Below, piece after piece: positions 7,241 through 14,424 of a DNA stretch of 19,979 nt; the first letter of the stretch is position 1; each line of letters begins with the position of its first letter. A program made the translations under genes and the position numbers. The notes under the pieces are model-generated. The model was not told where the DNA came from and did no database searches. It saw only the letters and a list, made by a program, of their open reading frames with translations. The stretch comes from Bacteroidota bacterium (GTDB lineage Bacteria > Bacteroidota > Bacteroidia > Bacteroidales > Dysgonomonadaceae): NCBI GenBank assembly GCA_023418255.1, contig JAEZZZ010000055.1, forward strand, positions 1-19,979, read 5' to 3'.

Positions 7241-7585
7241 TTAAAATTTAAGTCCTCCTTTACGTGCGGCATCTGCCAATTCTTTAATACGTCCGTGATA
7301 TAGATATCCGTTTCTGTCGAAAGCAACTTTTTCTATTCCTGCTTCTTTGGCACTTTGAGCGATGAGTTCGCCAACTTTGGCTGCCATCTCTTTTTTGGGT
7401 GCTTTATCTTCTAGTTTGAGCGATGACGCCGAGACCAATGTTTTTCCGTTTACGTCGTCAATAAGCTGTGCATATATTTGTCTGTTGCTTCTGAATACGG
7501 ATAGGCGGGGGCATGTGTCGGTTCCGTTTATTTTTCCACGTACACGTGCCTTTATTTTTAATCTTCTCTCTTTCTTTGTTAGCAT
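7241..7585 (-). CDS. rplR: large-subunit ribosomal protein uL18
   Basis: L18 binds 5S rRNA and, with L5, docks it onto the 50S central protuberance. The protein has the basic N-terminus (LTKKERRLKIKARVRGKI), the PRLSVFRSNRQIYAQLIDD stretch (25-43) and ends with FDRNGYLYHGRIKELADAAR and GGLKF, all hallmarks. Length 114 is normal. It lies between rplF (26 bases) and rpsE (5 bases). Confidence 0.98.
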   Translation of the reverse strand: MLTKKERRLKIKARVRGKINGTDTCPRLSVFRSNRQIYAQLIDDVNGKTLVSASSLKLEDKAPKKEMAAKVGELIAQSAKEAGIEKVAFDRNGYLYHGRIKELADAARKGGLKF

Positions 7586-7611
7586 AACTAATTTTGGTTT
7601 ACGTAGATTGT

Positions 7612-8163
7612 TTAACCTGCTGTTTTACCGGATTTGCGACGTACTTGTTCCCCTACAAATCGGATACCTTTTCCTTTATATGGTTCAGGTTTACGGAACG
7701 AACGTATTTTCGCACATACTTGTCCGAGTAATTGTTTATCACATGATTCCAAAATGATAAGAGGGTTTTTGTTTCTCTCCATTTTGGTTTCTATCTTTAT
7801 TTCGTTGGGCAACTGCAACAAAATGTTGTGCGTATATCCGAGGGACAGTTCCAATATTTGTCCGTTGTTGGAAACACGAAATCCAACACCTATCAGTTCC
7901 AATTCTTTACGAAATCCTTCAGACACACCAACAATCATGTTATTGATTAACGAGCGATAGAGTCCGTGCATGGAACGATGTTCTTTTGAGTCGGTAGGTC
8001 TTGTTACCGTAAGAGTGCTATCTTCTACTTCAATTTTTAAATCGGGATGAACGGGTTGTTTCAATTCTCCTTTGGGGCCTTTCACCGTAACGATGTTGTC
8101 TTCACCGACATTGATGCTAACACCGGCGGGCAATGTGATGGGTAGTTTTCCTATTCTTGACAT
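7612..8163 (-). CDS. rplF: large-subunit ribosomal protein uL6
   Basis: L6 binds 23S rRNA near the sarcin-ricin loop and the GTPase centre. Two repeated domains of similar fold are present; the start MSRIGKLPITLPAGVSI and the C-terminal signature PEPYKGKGIRF are diagnostic. Length 183 is normal. On the mRNA a GAGGAAG stretch precedes the ATG by a few bases, a fair Shine-Dalgarno-like site. rpsH lies 18 bases upstream. Confidence 0.98.
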   Translation of the reverse strand: MSRIGKLPITLPAGVSINVGEDNIVTVKGPKGELKQPVHPDLKIEVEDSTLTVTRPTDSKEHRSMHGLYRSLINNMIVGVSEGFRKELELIGVGFRVSNNGQILELSLGYTHNILLQLPNEIKIETKMERNKNPLIILESCDKQLLGQVCAKIRSFRKPEPYKGKGIRFVGEQVRRKSGKTAG

Positions 8164-8181
8164 ATTATCTTCCTCTTAATT

Positions 8182-8577
8182 TTAATAAATGTAACATAAA
8201 ACTTCTCCACCTACTTTTCGTTCACGAGCTTCTTTATCGGTTATAACACCTTGTGAAGTAGACAATATAGCAATGCCTAAACCGTTTAATACACGGGGCA
8301 TCTCTTTGTATCCGACATATTTACGTAAACCGGGCGTAGAAATTCGAATCAATTTCTTAATTGCGTTTACTTTGTTTACCGGATCGTATTTCAAGGCAAT
8401 CATGATGGTGCCTTGTGGTCCTTCATCTACAAACTTATAGTTAAGAATGTAGCCTTTTTCAAAAAGTATCTTTGTGATATCTTTTTTTAAGTTCGACGCG
8501 GGAATTTCCACCACTCGGTGGTTTGCCTGTATGGCATTTCTTAGACGCGTCAAATAATCTGCTATTGGATCTGTCAT
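8182..8577 (-). CDS. rpsH: small-subunit ribosomal protein uS8
   Basis: S8 is a primary 16S rRNA binder of the 30S platform; in E. coli it also represses the spc operon by binding the rplE mRNA. The N-terminal DPIADYLTRLRNAIQANH and the C-terminal STSQGVITDKEARERKVGGE followed by VLCYIY identify it. Length 131 is normal. A 92-base gap separates it from rpsN, longer than its neighbours' gaps, with a small hairpin at 8599-8613. Confidence 0.98.
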   Translation of the reverse strand: MTDPIADYLTRLRNAIQANHRVVEIPASNLKKDITKILFEKGYILNYKFVDEGPQGTIMIALKYDPVNKVNAIKKLIRISTPGLRKYVGYKEMPRVLNGLGIAILSTSQGVITDKEARERKVGGEVLCYIY

Positions 8578-8669
8578 TCTAAAATAATTTTAAATTGATC
8601 CCGACTGCCGGGACAATATTTAATACTTATCTATCTGTCTTTTTTTGTTTTTTGTTTGCTGCTATTGTT
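8578..8669 (-). other. 92-base gap between rpsN and rpsH with a short hairpin
   Basis: TCCCG (8599-8603) and CGGGA (8609-8613) form a perfect five-pair stem with a five-base loop, in otherwise AT-rich sequence. No T-run follows on the minus strand, so it does not look like a terminator. It may stabilise or space the message; no promoter match was found. Confidence 0.4.
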
Positions 8670-8939
8670 TTACCAGCTTGCTTTTTTTACTCCCGGGATG
8701 AGGCCTTTTGATGCCATTTCTCTGAATTGAATGCGCGAAATTCCGAACTGGCGCATGTAGCCTTTCGGACGTCCGGTGATGTTGCAACGGTTGTGCTTGC
8801 GTACCGGCGATGCATTCTTTGGAATGGATTGAAGTGCTTCGTAGTTGCCTTCGGCTATATATTTAGCTCTTTTTTCTGCGTATTTGGCAACCATTTTTGC
8901 TCTTTTCACCTCGCGGGCTTTCATTGATTCTTTTGCCAT
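8670..8939 (-). CDS. rpsN: small-subunit ribosomal protein uS14, zinc-free type
   Basis: S14 is a 30S head protein close to the A and P sites. The 89-residue length and the single cysteine (C52 in KHNRCNITGRPKGYMRQFG) show the long, zinc-independent form; the zinc form is about 61 residues with a CxxC pair motif. The C-terminal FGISRIQFREMASKGLIPG and final KKASW are characteristic. It follows rplE by six bases. Confidence 0.98.
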   Translation of the reverse strand: MAKESMKAREVKRAKMVAKYAEKRAKYIAEGNYEALQSIPKNASPVRKHNRCNITGRPKGYMRQFGISRIQFREMASKGLIPGVKKASW

Positions 8940-8945
8940 TCTATG

Positions 8946-9503
8946 TTATTTTTTTTCGTTTTTAAATGGTAATCCAAATTCGCGCAACAATGCGTATCCT
9001 TCTTTATCGGTTTTTGCCGTAGTTACAAAGGTAATATTCATTCCTAAAATGCGCGAAATATTATCGATGTTTATTTCGGGAAATATAATTTGCTCCTCAA
9101 TTCCTAAGGTGTAGTTTCCTCTTCCGTCGAGTTTGCTGTTAATTCCCTTGAAGTCACGAATACGGGGCAATGCCACTCTTACCAATCTTTCTAGGAATTC
9201 ATACATTTTGTCGTGACGCAATGTTACGCGAACGCCGATTGGCATTTTTTTACGTAACTTAAAGTTCGAAATGTCTTTACGCGAAACGGTTACTACGGCT
9301 TTTTGTCCGGTTATGGCCGTTAGTTCGTTGACGGCTGTTTCGATTATTTTTTTGTCGGCTACGGCTATTCCCAACCCTTGATTGATAACAATTTTTTCCA
9401 ATTTTGGGGCTTGCATTACGGATTTATATCCAAATTCTTTCATCAAAGCCGGAACGATGCGTTCTTTATAATCTGATTTTAAGTTGATCGTATATGTGCT
9501 CAT
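8946..9503 (-). CDS. rplE: large-subunit ribosomal protein uL5
   Basis: L5 binds 5S rRNA and contacts P-site tRNA from the central protuberance. Diagnostic stretches are MQAPKLEKIVINQGLG (30-45), the TGQKAVVTVSRKDISNFKLR region, PIGVRVTLR and GRGNYTLGIEEQIIFPEI. Length 185 is normal. Its ATG overlaps the rplX stop codon by four bases (ATGA), and the sequence GGGGAGGAGATTAA immediately upstream is a strong Shine-Dalgarno site lying inside the end of rplX, so the two genes are probably translationally coupled. Confidence 0.98.
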   Translation of the reverse strand: MSTYTINLKSDYKERIVPALMKEFGYKSVMQAPKLEKIVINQGLGIAVADKKIIETAVNELTAITGQKAVVTVSRKDISNFKLRKKMPIGVRVTLRHDKMYEFLERLVRVALPRIRDFKGINSKLDGRGNYTLGIEEQIIFPEINIDNISRILGMNITFVTTAKTDKEGYALLREFGLPFKNEKK

Positions 9504-9841
9504 TTAATCTCCTCCCCTGATTTTTTTGCATAACGTACCAAGTTGCCTTTGCTATCTTTTTTTCTTCCAATGCGAGTGGGCTTTCCTGTTTTGGGGTCAA
9601 CGTGCATCAAGTTCGAAATATGGATAGGGGCTTCTTTTTTTTCTATTCCTCCATTTGGATTTTGAGCATTGGGTTTGGTGTGTTTCGAGATAATATTCAT
9701 TCCCTCAACAATTGCTTTTTGTTTCTTGGGTAATACTTCCAATACTCTTCCTTTGCTTTTTTCAGGTTGGTTTGCTCTGTACTTGTTGTTTCCGGACATC
9801 ACATAAACCATATCCCCTTTCTTAATATGTAACTTACTCAT
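9500..9841 (-). CDS. rplX: large-subunit ribosomal protein uL24 with altered KOW loop
   Basis: L24 starts 50S assembly by binding the 5' part of 23S rRNA near the tunnel exit. The KOW motif occupies about residues 6-47 (KKGDMVYVMSGNNKYR to IVEG), followed by MNIISKHTKPNAQNPNGG, EAPIHISNLMHVDPKTGK and TRIGRKK. At 113 residues it is about seven longer than Bacteroides L24 as I recall it. The excess lies in the KOW loop, where the common G-x-D-K-G-K-x-G-x-V is replaced by GNNKYRANQPEKSKGRV (17-33). Identity of the protein is certain; the insertion needs an alignment. Confidence 0.97.
   Translation of the reverse strand: MSKLHIKKGDMVYVMSGNNKYRANQPEKSKGRVLEVLPKKQKAIVEGMNIISKHTKPNAQNPNGGIEKKEAPIHISNLMHVDPKTGKPTRIGRKKDSKGNLVRYAKKSGEEIK
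9509..9517 (-). promoter_or_regulatory. strong Shine-Dalgarno site of rplE
   Basis: On the minus strand GGGGAGGAG (9517-9509) lies five bases before the rplE ATG at 9503-9501, inside the last codons of rplX. It is one of only two near-perfect Shine-Dalgarno matches in the operon. Bacteroidetes ribosomes generally use such sites little, so its persistence may partly reflect the coding constraint of the rplX end (GEEIK). Confidence 0.6.
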
Positions 9842-9864
9842 CTCTTTGTCTTAATTTGATAGGA

Positions 9865-10230
9865 TTAAAGTACTTCGGGTGCCAATGATACAATCTTCAT
9901 GTTTGTAGCACGCAACTCTCTGGCTACGGGGCCAAAGATACGGCTTCCACGCAATTCGCCGGCATTGTTAAGCAACACGCAGGCGTTGTCATCAAAACGT
10001 ATATAGGAACCGTCGGCTCGGCGTATCTCTTTTTTTGTACGCACGATGATTGCTTTTGTTATGGTTCCTTTCTTGATATCACTTGAAGGGATTACACTTT
10101 TTACGGTTACTACAATGATGTCGCCAACGGATGCATAGCGTCTTCCGGTTCCTCCCAAAACACGAATACAGAGTGCTTCTTTCGCGCCGCTGTTATCGGT
10201 AACTGTTAATCTTGATTCTTGTTGTATCAT
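9865..10230 (-). CDS. rplN: large-subunit ribosomal protein uL14
   Basis: L14 lies on the interface side of the 50S subunit, forms inter-subunit bridges and is the docking site of the silencing factor RsfS. It begins MIQQESRLTVTDNSGAKEAL and carries VGDIIVVTVKSVIP, DNACVLLNNAGELRGSRIFG and the final IVSLAPEVL. Length 121 is normal. rpsQ precedes it with a one-base gap; rplX follows after 23 bases. Confidence 0.98.
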   Translation of the reverse strand: MIQQESRLTVTDNSGAKEALCIRVLGGTGRRYASVGDIIVVTVKSVIPSSDIKKGTITKAIIVRTKKEIRRADGSYIRFDDNACVLLNNAGELRGSRIFGPVARELRATNMKIVSLAPEVL

Positions 10231-10231
10231 C

Positions 10232-10489
10232 TTACTTAGCCCTTTCTATTATTTCTACCACTCTCCATCGCTTTGTTTTGCTCAAAGGACGGGTTTCCAT
10301 TATACGTACGGTATCGCCAATGTTACAATCATTTTTCTCGTCATGGGCGTGAAATTTCTTTGTTTTATTAACAAATTTCCCGTATATAGGGTGTTTCTCT
10401 TTCCATTTCACAGCAACGGTTACGGTTTTTTCCATTTTGTTACTGAAAACGACCCCGATTCTTTCCTTTCTTAAATTTCTCGTTTCCAT
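10232..10489 (-). CDS. rpsQ: small-subunit ribosomal protein uS17
   Basis: S17 is an OB-fold primary 16S rRNA binder of the 30S body. Hallmarks are RKERIGVVFSNKMEKTVTVA, HPIYGKFVNKTKKFHAHDE, and CNIGDTVRIMETRPLSKTKR. Length 85 is normal. Its ATG touches the rpmC stop by one base (TAATG), typical of translational coupling within the S10 cluster. Confidence 0.98.
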   Translation of the reverse strand: METRNLRKERIGVVFSNKMEKTVTVAVKWKEKHPIYGKFVNKTKKFHAHDEKNDCNIGDTVRIMETRPLSKTKRWRVVEIIERAK

Positions 10490-10695
10490 TATTTATTAAT
10501 TTTCAGTTCCCTGGCACGAAGTTCGGTTTTGATGCGTGCGATGTCTCTTCGTTTGTGTTTCAGTATGTCTGAGTTATCCAGAGGCGTAATTGTATGATTA
10601 ATTTTTAACTGAGTGATTTCTGTTTTTTCTGCTACAAGTCGTTCTTGCAGATCTTTAACGGACAATTCTTTATATTCTTCTTTTTTTGATGCCAT
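10489..10695 (-). CDS. rpmC: large-subunit ribosomal protein uL29
   Basis: L29 is a small helical-hairpin protein at the polypeptide exit tunnel, next to L23, where the signal recognition particle and trigger factor dock. The two helices are seen in KELSVKDLQERLVAEKTEIT and the conserved HKRRDIARIKTELRARE near the end. Length 68 is normal. It follows rplP by nine bases and overlaps the rpsQ start by one. Confidence 0.97.
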   Translation of the reverse strand: MASKKEEYKELSVKDLQERLVAEKTEITQLKINHTITPLDNSDILKHKRRDIARIKTELRARELKINK

Positions 10696-10704
10696 AGCGC
10701 ATTA

Positions 10705-11133
10705 TTATTTTTGCTCGTGATTATAATCTCTTCTTACTACAAATTTTGTGGTAACCGGTAATTTTTGAGCCGCTAAGCGCAAAGCTTCTTTTGCCACATC
10801 GTATGATACGCCTTCTATTTCGAATAGGATTCTTCCGGGTGTTACAGGCGCAACAAATCCTTCGGGGTTACCTTTCCCTTTACCCATACGTACTTCGGCG
10901 GGTTTTTTAGTGATTGGCTTGTCGGGAAAAATGCGAACCCAAACCTGTCCTTGACGTTGCATATATCGCGTAACGGCGATACGGGCTGCTTCTATTTGGC
11001 GTCCTGTAATCCATTTGGATTGTAACGACTTAATTCCAAAAGAACCGAATGCCAACTGATTGCCTCGTTGAGCATTTCCTTTCATGCGCCCTTTTTGCTG
11101 TCTTCTGTATTTTGTTTTCTTCGGTTGTAACAT
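10705..11133 (-). CDS. rplP: large-subunit ribosomal protein uL16
   Basis: L16 helps position A-site tRNA and is one of the last proteins added to the 50S subunit. The start MLQPKKTKYRRQQKGRMKG, then GSFGIKSLQSKWITGRQIEA, the PITKKPAEVRMGKGKGNPEG segment (containing the Arg that is hydroxylated in E. coli L16) and GRILFEIEGV confirm it. Length 142 is slightly above the usual 136-140. It lies 12 bases after rpsC. Confidence 0.98.
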   Translation of the reverse strand: MLQPKKTKYRRQQKGRMKGNAQRGNQLAFGSFGIKSLQSKWITGRQIEAARIAVTRYMQRQGQVWVRIFPDKPITKKPAEVRMGKGKGNPEGFVAPVTPGRILFEIEGVSYDVAKEALRLAAQKLPVTTKFVVRRDYNHEQK

Positions 11134-11145
11134 TTTCTTTTAATT

Positions 11146-11880
11146 TCAAGCGTTTCTATTTCTTCTGTTTCTTCTGCCTCGTCCTCCTTCTCTGCTTCCA
11201 CGACTACCGGAATGGGTGTCTTTGGGTGTGCTGAATGAGGGTGCAAGATCTTGTTTGCCATAGAGTTCACCACGGCAAATCCACACTTTTATTCCTATTA
11301 AACCTACTTTGGTCAATGCTTCTGCCTGAGCGAAGTCAATGTCGGCACGAAACGTGTGTAGAGGGGTTCTCCCTTCTTTATACATTTCCGAACGTGCCAT
11401 TTCAGCTCCGTTGAGTCGTCCGGATATTTGTATTTTGATACCTTCGGCTCCCATTCGCATTGTTGACGCGATGGCCATTTTTACAGCTCTGCGGTAGGCT
11501 ATTTTTCCTTCTATTTGACGTGCTACGTTGTTGGCGACAATTACGGCGTCTAACTCCGGTTTTTTTATTTCAAAGATATTGATTTGTACATCTTTGTCGG
11601 TAATTTGTTTCAACTCTTCTTTGAGTTTGTCCACTTCTTGACCGCCTTTACCGATGATGATTCCCGGGCGAGCGGTACAGATTGTGATTGTCACCAATTT
11701 TAATGTTCTTTCGATTACAATGCGTGATACGCTGGCTTTGGCAAGACGGGCATTCAAATATGTACGTATTTTGTTGTCTTCCAACAAGGTTTCGCCATAG
11801 TTGTCTCCGCCGTACCAGTTAGAATCCCATCCTTTGATGATTCCTAATCGATTTGCTATCGGATTTACTTTTTGTCCCAT
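11146..11880 (-). CDS. rpsC: small-subunit ribosomal protein uS3
   Basis: S3 forms part of the mRNA entry channel of the 30S subunit. The start MGQKVNPIANRLGIIKGWDS is canonical. The KH domain carries the GKGG loop (77-80) in RPGIIIGKGGQEVDKL, and the C-terminal domain contains AYRRAVKMAIASTMRMGAEG and GRTPLHTFRADIDFA. The last 20 residues are Gly-, Arg- and Asn-rich (SREGGRGRRNRRNRNA), a basic tail often seen in this phylum. Length 244 is normal. It starts four bases after rplV. Confidence 0.98.
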   Translation of the reverse strand: MGQKVNPIANRLGIIKGWDSNWYGGDNYGETLLEDNKIRTYLNARLAKASVSRIVIERTLKLVTITICTARPGIIIGKGGQEVDKLKEELKQITDKDVQINIFEIKKPELDAVIVANNVARQIEGKIAYRRAVKMAIASTMRMGAEGIKIQISGRLNGAEMARSEMYKEGRTPLHTFRADIDFAQAEALTKVGLIGIKVWICRGELYGKQDLAPSFSTPKDTHSGSRGSREGGRGRRNRRNRNA

Positions 11881-11884
11881 CTTG

Positions 11885-12313
11885 TTATTCCTTTTCTTCT
11901 TGTTGTTCGTACTCTACTTGCTTATTATAGGTATCTACGACAATTGTAACGTGGTTTGAACGTTTGCGAATTCTATGTCCTCTACCTTGTGGTGCGGGGC
12001 GCAATCTTTTCAGCATGCTTCCTTCATCCACTTTTATTGTTTTAATATATAGTTCACCTGTTTCGGCTTTTCTTTCGTTTTTCTGTTCCCAATTAGAAAT
12101 AGCCGAGAGCAACAATTTCTCTACTTTTGCCGAAGCCTCTTTGTTGGAAAATTTAAGTATTCCTAAGGCTTTGAAAACTTCCATTCCACGTACCATATCT
12201 GCAACATAGCGCATTTTACGAGGTGAAGAAGGAACATTTTTCAACACGGCCAAAGAAACTTCTTTCCTCTGTTCTTTTCTTTTTTCGGCTGATATTCTTT
12301 TTCTAACACTCAT
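11885..12313 (-). CDS. rplV: large-subunit ribosomal protein uL22
   Basis: L22 touches all domains of 23S rRNA and lines the exit tunnel; its hairpin loop is where macrolide-resistance mutations arise. The core begins at about residue 22 (VLKNVPSSPRKMRYVADMVRG), after a basic extension MSVRKRISAEKRKEQRKEVS. The tunnel hairpin is SMLKRLRPAPQGRGHRIRKR (99-118), intact with no obvious resistance deletion. Length 142 is above the 110 of E. coli because of the extensions. The 41-base gap to rpsS is AT-rich. Confidence 0.98.
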   Translation of the reverse strand: MSVRKRISAEKRKEQRKEVSLAVLKNVPSSPRKMRYVADMVRGMEVFKALGILKFSNKEASAKVEKLLLSAISNWEQKNERKAETGELYIKTIKVDEGSMLKRLRPAPQGRGHRIRKRSNHVTIVVDTYNKQVEYEQQEEKE

Positions 12314-12354
12314 CTTTTTTTATTTTTATTGATCAAGCATTCTCCCTGCTTACT

Positions 12355-12624
12355 TTATTTTTTTCTATTACCTGCATGTCCGCGGAATGTGCGTGTTACT
12401 GCAAATTCTCCGAGTTTGTGTCCCACCATGTTTTCGGTGATGTAAATAGGGATAAATTTATTCCCATTGTGAACGGCAATCGTGTGTCCAACAAAATCGG
12501 GAGAAATCATTGAGGCGCGCGCCCATGTTTTGATTACGGATTTTTTACCGCTCTCGTTCATGGCGTTCACCTTTTTCTCTAATTTCAGGTTGATATACGG
12601 ACCTTTTTTTAATGATCTGCTCAT
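12355..12624 (-). CDS. rpsS: small-subunit ribosomal protein uS19
   Basis: S19 works with S13 in the 30S head, close to the A-site finger bridge. MSRSLKKGPYINLKLEKKVN, the IKTWARASMISPDFVGHTIA segment (30-49) and HKLGEFAVTRTFRGHAG near the end are the family signature. Length 89 is normal. It follows rplB by 23 bases. Confidence 0.98.
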   Translation of the reverse strand: MSRSLKKGPYINLKLEKKVNAMNESGKKSVIKTWARASMISPDFVGHTIAVHNGNKFIPIYITENMVGHKLGEFAVTRTFRGHAGNRKK

Positions 12625-12647
12625 AGTTATTTTTTTAATTAATCAGA

Positions 12648-13475
12648 TTATTTCTTTTTTCTTCTTTCGACAATATATTTAGAAGAATGTTTCTTAGGAG
12701 CTCTTGTTTTGAGACCTTTAGAATATAAACCTTTGGGCGATCTTGGGTGACCTCCTGATGCACGTCCTTCGCCACCACCCATTGGGTGATCGACCGGGTT
12801 TTTCACAACTCCACGAGTGTGAGGACGGCGTCCGAGCCATCGTGAACGTCCGGCTTTACCTGATTGTTCCAACGCGTGATCCGAGTTGCCAACACTTCCA
12901 ATTGTTGCTTTGCAAGAGGTAAGTATTTTTCGGATCTCTCCGGAAGGCATTTTGATTACCGCGTAGGTGTCTTCACGCGATACGAGTTGTGCAAATGTTC
13001 CGGCTGAGCGTACCATTTTTGCTCCTTGTCCGGGACGTAATTCGATGTTGTGAATTACTGTTCCAAGTGGAATGTTTGACAAGGGTAAGGTGTTTCCAAT
13101 TTCGGGTGCCGCTGTGGGTCCCGACATCACTGTGGTTCCAACTTCCAATCCGTTGGGTGCAAGAATATACGTTTTGTCTCCATCGGCATAATACAACAGT
13201 GCGATGCGTGCCGAACGGTTTGGATCGTATTCGATTGATTTTACAACGGCTGGAACTCCATCTTTTCTTCTCTTGAAATCGATAAATCTGTAACGTTTTT
13301 TGTGTCCGCCACCAATATGCCTTGTGGTCATTTTTCCTTGGCTGTTGCGTCCACCGGTTGATTTTTTACCGGTAACAAGAGATTTCTCCGGTTCTTTTGC
13401 AGTGATATTATCAAATGAACCGATAATCTTGTGTCTTTGCCCCGGTGTCGTGGGCTTCAATTTACGTATTGCCAT
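12648..13475 (-). CDS. rplB: large-subunit ribosomal protein uL2
   Basis: L2 is among the most conserved ribosomal proteins and is needed for subunit joining, tRNA binding and peptidyl transfer. It starts MAIRKLKPTTPGQRHKIIG and has HIGGGHKKRYRFIDFKRRK, NIELRPGQGAKMVRSAGT, and KNPVDHPMGGGEGRASGG. The His in NPVDHP corresponds to the functionally important H229 of E. coli L2. Length 275 is normal. It follows rplW by only three bases. Confidence 0.98.
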   Translation of the reverse strand: MAIRKLKPTTPGQRHKIIGSFDNITAKEPEKSLVTGKKSTGGRNSQGKMTTRHIGGGHKKRYRFIDFKRRKDGVPAVVKSIEYDPNRSARIALLYYADGDKTYILAPNGLEVGTTVMSGPTAAPEIGNTLPLSNIPLGTVIHNIELRPGQGAKMVRSAGTFAQLVSREDTYAVIKMPSGEIRKILTSCKATIGSVGNSDHALEQSGKAGRSRWLGRRPHTRGVVKNPVDHPMGGGEGRASGGHPRSPKGLYSKGLKTRAPKKHSSKYIVERRKKK

Positions 13476-13478
13476 TTT

Positions 13479-13772
13479 TTATATGTTGCTAAATAAATCT
13501 ATTGTATCACCTTTCTTCAAGGTTACGATTGCTTTTTTGAACGATGCGGTACGTCCTTGAATAACGCCGGATTTTGTATATCGGCTTTTCAGCTTTCCGT
13601 TGTACTTCATCGTGTTTATTTTTTCAACGTGTACGTTATATAGTTCCTCAATTGCTTTTTTTATTTCTGCTTTTTTAGCATTCGGAACCACAATAAAACC
13701 GTAGCGATTCTCGAACTTCTCGGTCATCTCGGTTTGTTTCTCGGTGAATATGGGTTTTATAATTATACTCAT
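13479..13772 (-). CDS. rplW: large-subunit ribosomal protein uL23
   Basis: L23 sits at the tunnel exit and is the main docking site for trigger factor and signal recognition particle. Visible hallmarks are MSIIIKPIFTEKQTEMTEK, the NRYGFIVVPNAKKAEIKKAI stretch (22-41), VEKINTMKYNGK and the final KKAIVTLKKGDTIDLF. Length 97 is normal. A perfect AAGGAGGA ribosome binding site overlaps the rplD stop codon and lies eight or nine bases before the ATG, unusual in this phylum. Confidence 0.98.
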   Translation of the reverse strand: MSIIIKPIFTEKQTEMTEKFENRYGFIVVPNAKKAEIKKAIEELYNVHVEKINTMKYNGKLKSRYTKSGVIQGRTASFKKAIVTLKKGDTIDLFSNI

Positions 13773-13780
13773 TGTGTCGT

Positions 13781-13788
13781 TCCTCCTT
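13781..13788 (-). promoter_or_regulatory. perfect Shine-Dalgarno site of rplW
   Basis: The minus-strand sequence TAAGGAGGAACGACACAATG joins the rplD stop codon (TAA) to the rplW start. AAGGAGGA is fully complementary to the canonical 16S tail at a good distance. It is not constrained by coding sequence except for the stop codon, so it is more likely to be functional than the rplE site. Confidence 0.7.
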
Positions 13789-14422
13789 ATGCTTTGTTTT
13801 TAAATAAATCGTCAATTGCGTTTACGGATGATTCTGTAAAGACCAAGTTGGCGCAATTCATTATTTTGTATGTATTTATATCAGAGGCTGTTATAATTTC
13901 CACTTTTCCCAAATTTCGAGCCGACAAATATACATTTTTATTTTGACTTGGCAAAACTAAAAGTATCTTTTTATCAGCGAGTTGCAATTTCTTTGTGAAA
14001 TCAACCATCGATTTTGTTTTGGGTGCTTCCAGTTGGAAGTCTTCCACCACGATGATGGCATCATTCTTTGCTTTCAGCGAAAGGGCTGATTTGCGAGCCA
14101 ATGCTTTTTCTTTTTTGTTTATTTTGAAGCGGTAAATTCTGGGTTTGGGGCCAAAAACACGTCCACCACCTGTCAAAACCGGTGATTTGATGTCGCCACG
14201 ACGTGCTCCACCACTTCCTTTCTGACGAATTAGTTTACGACGGCTTCCTGAGATTTCGCTACGTTCTTTGGCCTTATGCGTTCCTTGGCGTTGGCTAGCC
14301 AAATAGTGCTTAACATCTAACCAGATAACATGTTCATTGGGTTTAATTCCGAAAATGGAATCATTGAGTGTTACCTTTTTATCTGTTGCTTCACCGTTAA
14401 TGTTGTATATTATTAATTCCAT
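13787..14422 (-). CDS. rplD: large-subunit ribosomal protein uL4
   Basis: L4 lines the exit tunnel with a long loop; in E. coli it also represses the S10 operon by transcription attenuation and translation block. The basic tunnel loop (about residues 45-95) contains RQGTHKAKERSEISGSRRKL, KGSGGARRGD and SPVLTGGGRVFGPKPR. The rest is the usual alpha/beta domain ending VNAIDDLFKNKA. Length 211 is normal. It follows rplC by two bases. Confidence 0.98.
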   Translation of the reverse strand: MELIIYNINGEATDKKVTLNDSIFGIKPNEHVIWLDVKHYLASQRQGTHKAKERSEISGSRRKLIRQKGSGGARRGDIKSPVLTGGGRVFGPKPRIYRFKINKKEKALARKSALSLKAKNDAIIVVEDFQLEAPKTKSMVDFTKKLQLADKKILLVLPSQNKNVYLSARNLGKVEIITASDINTYKIMNCANLVFTESSVNAIDDLFKNKA

Positions 14423-14424
14423 TT

